A stretch of 64,000 bases of DNA from Hibiscus mutabilis (taxonomy: Eukaryota > Streptophyta > Magnoliopsida > Malvales > Malvaceae). The notes under the pieces are model-generated. The model searched no databases and had not been told where the DNA came from. It saw only the letters and a program-made list of their open reading frames with translations. This document shows, in pieces, positions 60,796 to 64,000 of the stretch; within the stretch, counting starts at the first letter, position 1, and the number at the start of each line of letters is the position of its first letter. A program made the position numbers and the translations under genes. Location of the stretch: assembly GCA_019671005.1 (NCBI GenBank), contig CM033714.1, forward strand, positions 87,597,909 through 87,661,908, written 5' to 3'.

Positions 60796-62097
60796 TTCTA
60801 AATTTTATTTTTTTAATTTATCAAATGAATAAATTAATCTAACATTAAAATTTAATTCTCTTTCACAAATATCAAATTTTAATTTTGTTGCCAAATTCGA
60901 TTATCTCTTTATTCTCCTCCAATCTAACGATAAAAAAAATGATACAACATTCTTTAATTTTTTATATTTATTGTTCAGAATCAAACTCCATATCATACCC
61001 ATAATTCAATTCCTTCAAATTTTCTTAACATAAAATTGAAAATAGTGCGTTTGATAAAGTTTAATCATATTTCTAAGGTTTATTAATGAAATATTAATTT
61101 AATTGTTCAAAGCAATGAGATATGTTTTCGCTATATAATGGTACTTTTTTCGTTTTCACTAAAGGCCCAAAAATATCCGAGACAGCTTTAATAAAAATAT
61201 AAATTGTTATTAGATTAAGAAACTTGAGTCATGGACCCATCTTTTTTTTTCAACCCTGCTGAATTAAGTATTTGTATTTTTTAATTGAAGTATTCATTTT
61301 TTTCTAGGACCAAAATAGTATTAGACCAAAATTCATCAAATGTATAAAAATTTTAACATAGGTCGGAACCCCTTTAGACCCCAACGTAGTCTCGCCTCTG
61401 CTTAAAATAATAACGGTAAAAACGTTAAATACTTACTTTGGCCAAAAAATACTTTAATACATATTTAAAAAATATATAATACTATTAAGTCTAACAATAA
61501 AACGAAGTGTCATCTGGAGCTGTTGATGGGGTGAGAAACAAAATGAACGGTGGAAGTGGGGGGATTGAACTTGGAGCGAAGGGCAAGGTAAGCAGGAGAA
61601 TCTCGTCAAATTTGCAACCAGGGTTTTGTAACATATACCTTCAATAAAGCGTAAATTTAAATATCCAGATAAATAAAATAGCGGAAAAAGATAAGATGGG
61701 AGAAAAAAATACTTCCAAATGAATTCAGTGTCAATTTAGATCGGTAAATTTGGCCTTCAACTCCCATCGTGTCAAACATCGACTGATTGGTCGTCATTCT
61801 GTTCAAGCTGTCACTACCTCTTTTTTTTCTTCTCTGTTTATTTGACCTTCCAAAGACAAGTTCTTTTGATATTGTCTAAATTGTCGTCATTATTAGTTAT
61901 AGGTGGCAACTAACGACGACAATGATGATCAGATTAAAACATTAAATTGATATTTTTAAATTTTAGAATTAAATTTATATTTTTATTTAAAATTTAGAAA
62001 TTAAATTAATAATTATTTCTTTTATTAATATAACACATCATCTAATTAATGATTTTATTAGCGCTCAACGATCAAAACTTTATAAATCGATAACAAA
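59778..62097. other. PERK promoter side and AT-rich spacer with two microsatellites
   Basis: No gene is seen. A (TA)n run is at 60070-60091 and an (ATT)n run at 60750-60795. The gene-proximal part (59778-60070) is the probable promoter and leader of the minus-strand PERK gene. Confidence 0.4.
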
Positions 62098-62664
62098 AAG
62101 GTAGAATGACAAAATATGTCGCAACGTTTGCATGCTTAGTCATTTGGCCTTTTATTTTTTTTGAAGCAAACAACCCCAACGTTTGCATATTTTTTCATTT
62201 AGCCCCCTATTCTTTTTTTGGAGCAAACAACCCAACATTTGCATATTTTGTCATTTGACCCCCTATTTTTTTTGGAGCAAACAACCCCAACGTTTTAATT
62301 TAGTCCAAATATGCCCCAGTTGGATGAAAACCTTTATAAACTAATAGCTAGCGGCTGATGTTGACTGTACTTGCCACGTGTTAAGAGCTACCAACGTCAG
62401 AATCAACCATTGACACGTGGCCGAACCTGATTGTAACACATGACGAATATGATACTGACACGTCAACAGCTCTTAACACGTGACAAGTCCAGTCAACATC
62501 ACCCGCTGACCTTTAGTTGACTAACGGTTTTCATCCAATTATGGCATATTTGGACCAAATTGAAACGTTGAAAGTTGTTTGCTCAAAAAAAAAAAGAACA
62601 CGAAGCCAAATGACAAAACATGCAAACGCTGAAAGCATTTTTTGTTATTTTGTCTAACAAAAAT
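62098..62664. mobile_element. Fold-back element with internal direct repeats
   Basis: Left arm from GGTAGAATGACAAAATATGT and right arm, reverse complemented, from AGACAAAATAACAAAAAATG are inverted copies for about 270 bp, including TTGGATGAAAACC, GATGTTGACTG and CACGTGTTAAGAGCT. The left arm carries three direct copies of a roughly 60-base unit (CAACGTTTGCATATTTTGTC then ATTTGACCCCCTATTTT and GGAGCAAACAACC) at about 62117-62297. The right arm has one. No coding frame. Confidence 0.7.
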
Positions 62665-62731
62665 AACTACACGTTATCATTTTAAAATTTAATAAACAAA
62701 AATAAACACTTATGAAACATAAATAACCAAC

Positions 62732-62733
<2 letters not shown>

Positions 62734-62764
<31 letters not shown>
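62734..62764. repeat. (AT)n microsatellite
   Basis: About 15 AT dinucleotides between the fold-back element and the MAD1 fragment. Confidence 0.9.
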
Positions 62765-62767
<3 letters not shown>

Positions 62768-62816
62768 ACTAAACAACCAACCGATTACCACACAATGCAG
62801 CCAGTCGAGAAATCTT

Positions 62817-63957
62817 TTATGGACTCACGAAAGAGTTAATACTCTCATGCTTGGTATTTCCAGATTCATACTCAAATTCAAGCTTCTCATCATTTTGTGC
62901 ATAAATTGATTGGAGGGTAAAACGGGTCACAGGGATTCCATTTGGAAGCTGGTGCTCATCCATTACAATCTGCCACAAAAATCACCAACTGAAAACCATG
63001 AAGTAGTGTGATGCATAAAAACACAGTGGTACAAATTAGGGGCAAATAAACGAGGTTAACAGCCTTCCACAATAAAAACCTCGTAATTACCATCTTTACA
63101 ATTTAACTGTACAGAAAATTTGTATGCTGTTTCAGTTCCTAATAACACAGGATTTGGTATTGAGATTTTGAAACATTACAAGACACGTTTTAATCCTCTT
63201 CCTTTACTCTCTTTTAGTTCCTTTATATATTATAAATTACCATTTGATCTCTAGCGCATCCATATTTTTCTGTATGTGTTCCACATCAATTTCATACCAA
63301 AGCAAGCCAATCTAAGCATCCAGAACTCAATTCTTTGTTACCAATACCAATAATACTTTCTCAATGTTCTATAAATTAATTTCTCTATGCTCTATGCAGA
63401 TTTCACCATCACATTAATCACATTAAAGAATAAACTTGAATAGGGACCTATCTCTTTCTTTAGTTTCCAAGGAGACTGATATGGTGTTCTCACACTTGAC
63501 ATAGTTCTAGACAAATCTATAATTTGACTTCATATATTGAATTTTGCCTTTTAGTTAGGTTTTTGCATCAAGCGTGTAAACACCTAAATCATATTAGTCT
63601 GGTTGCTTTGGATTATGAGTTGTTGAGATTTTGGTATACCATTGAGAATCATCTTCCTCTTCATTCTCTCTAGTTTCTCTCCACTCTATATCTACTATTT
63701 CTCCCCTTTTATTCCCTAACCTTCCATCTAAATCTACTCCCTGTTTTCACTACTTGTTCAAAATCAATATCCCACACTATCTCAGGGGCTGTAACAAGAG
63801 TTTGGTGTTTTAATAGATTTTTAAACATAGCAAGGGTAAAAGATAGTTTAAGAAATACTAAAAAGTAAAATGCCACACATCATACCTTGTAACCAAAGAG
63901 CTCACAACATGCCCTCCTAAAAACTGAAATTCTATCCGCAAAAACAGTCTTGTATCC
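62817..63957 (-). pseudogene. MAD1: 3' part of a MAD1 spindle checkpoint gene, C-terminus cut off (partial at window edge)
   Basis: Two exons: about 63957-63886 encoding YKTVFADRISVFRRACCELF GYK, and 62969-62817 encoding IVMDEHQLPNGIPVTRFTLQ SIYAQNDEKLEFEYESGNT. These match the C-terminal RWD-like domain of plant MAD1, the kinetochore protein that recruits MAD2. After ESGNT, where homologues go on for about 45 residues, the frame runs into KHESINSFVSP and a stop, and no further exon is found before the fold-back element. Upstream of YKTV there is no clear splice acceptor and an in-frame TGA, so the piece may be a duplicated fragment. Further exons, if any, lie beyond 64000. The gene family is clear; its status as a pseudogene is an inference. 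Confidence 0.65.
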
Positions 63958-64000
63958 GTTTCAAGTGTGCATTTGAAATATATCAGCAACCACAAATCAA

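Noticed and set aside
1..64000. CRISPR arrays, bacterial operons or organelle DNA transfer
   Set aside because: No spaced identical repeats, no prokaryotic gene layout, and no plastid or mitochondrial genes were recognised. All genes are intron-containing nuclear plant genes or transposons.

Overview
This window looks like nuclear DNA of a eudicot plant. It is AT-rich, and the genes have many exons with GT-AG introns, plant-only families (RopGEF/PRONE, PERK kinase, plastidic glucose transporter, RABG3) and long repeat-filled spacers. The Mutator element with a plant mobile domain gene resembles sequences I associate with Malvaceae such as cotton; that placement is an inference from memory.

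Layout. 0-14 kb: a plastidic glucose transporter (minus, partial), a RopGEF (minus) and a glyoxylate/hydroxypyruvate reductase (plus). From memory, Arabidopsis has the same families close together on chromosome 1 (around At1g79820-At1g79870). 15-17 kb: a 1.2 kb Mutator-like element with a perfect 9-bp target duplication, then a dynein light chain gene (minus). 17-22 kb: decayed repeats and a LINE scrap. 22.5-25.2 kb: a conserved plant protein of unknown function, then a probable Pack-MULE carrying exon 1 of a vacuolar H+-pyrophosphatase. 27.4-29.9 kb: an intact 11-exon TauE/SafE transporter (minus). 31.5-38.1 kb: a nest of transposons, with a Copia element inserted in the 5' LTR of an older Copia and a hAT-like MITE in the same LTR. 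38.4-39.8 kb: a cluster of fold-back elements with telomere-like cores and a LINE scrap. 39.96-49.69 kb: a 9.7 kb Mutator element carrying a plant mobile domain pseudogene, a broken transposase, duplicated N-terminal modules on both strands and palindromic repeat arrays placed at promoters. 51.3-53.7 kb: an intact RABG3 (Rab7) gene (minus). 54.9-59.8 kb: a PERK receptor-like kinase (minus). 62.1-64 kb: a fold-back element and the 3' part of a MAD1 gene whose C-terminus is cut off.

Reading frames. Four genes (reductase, dynein light chain, TauE/SafE, RABG3) assemble with correct phases throughout. Four others (glucose transporter, RopGEF, the unknown coiled-coil gene, PERK) are complete except for isolated one-base indels, several of them in short homopolymers. 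This suggests either very recent inactivation or residual sequencing error. The genes are independent housekeeping and signalling loci, not a pathway. The most unusual structure is the large Mutator element with its GCGAGTT palindrome arrays upstream of TATA boxes.
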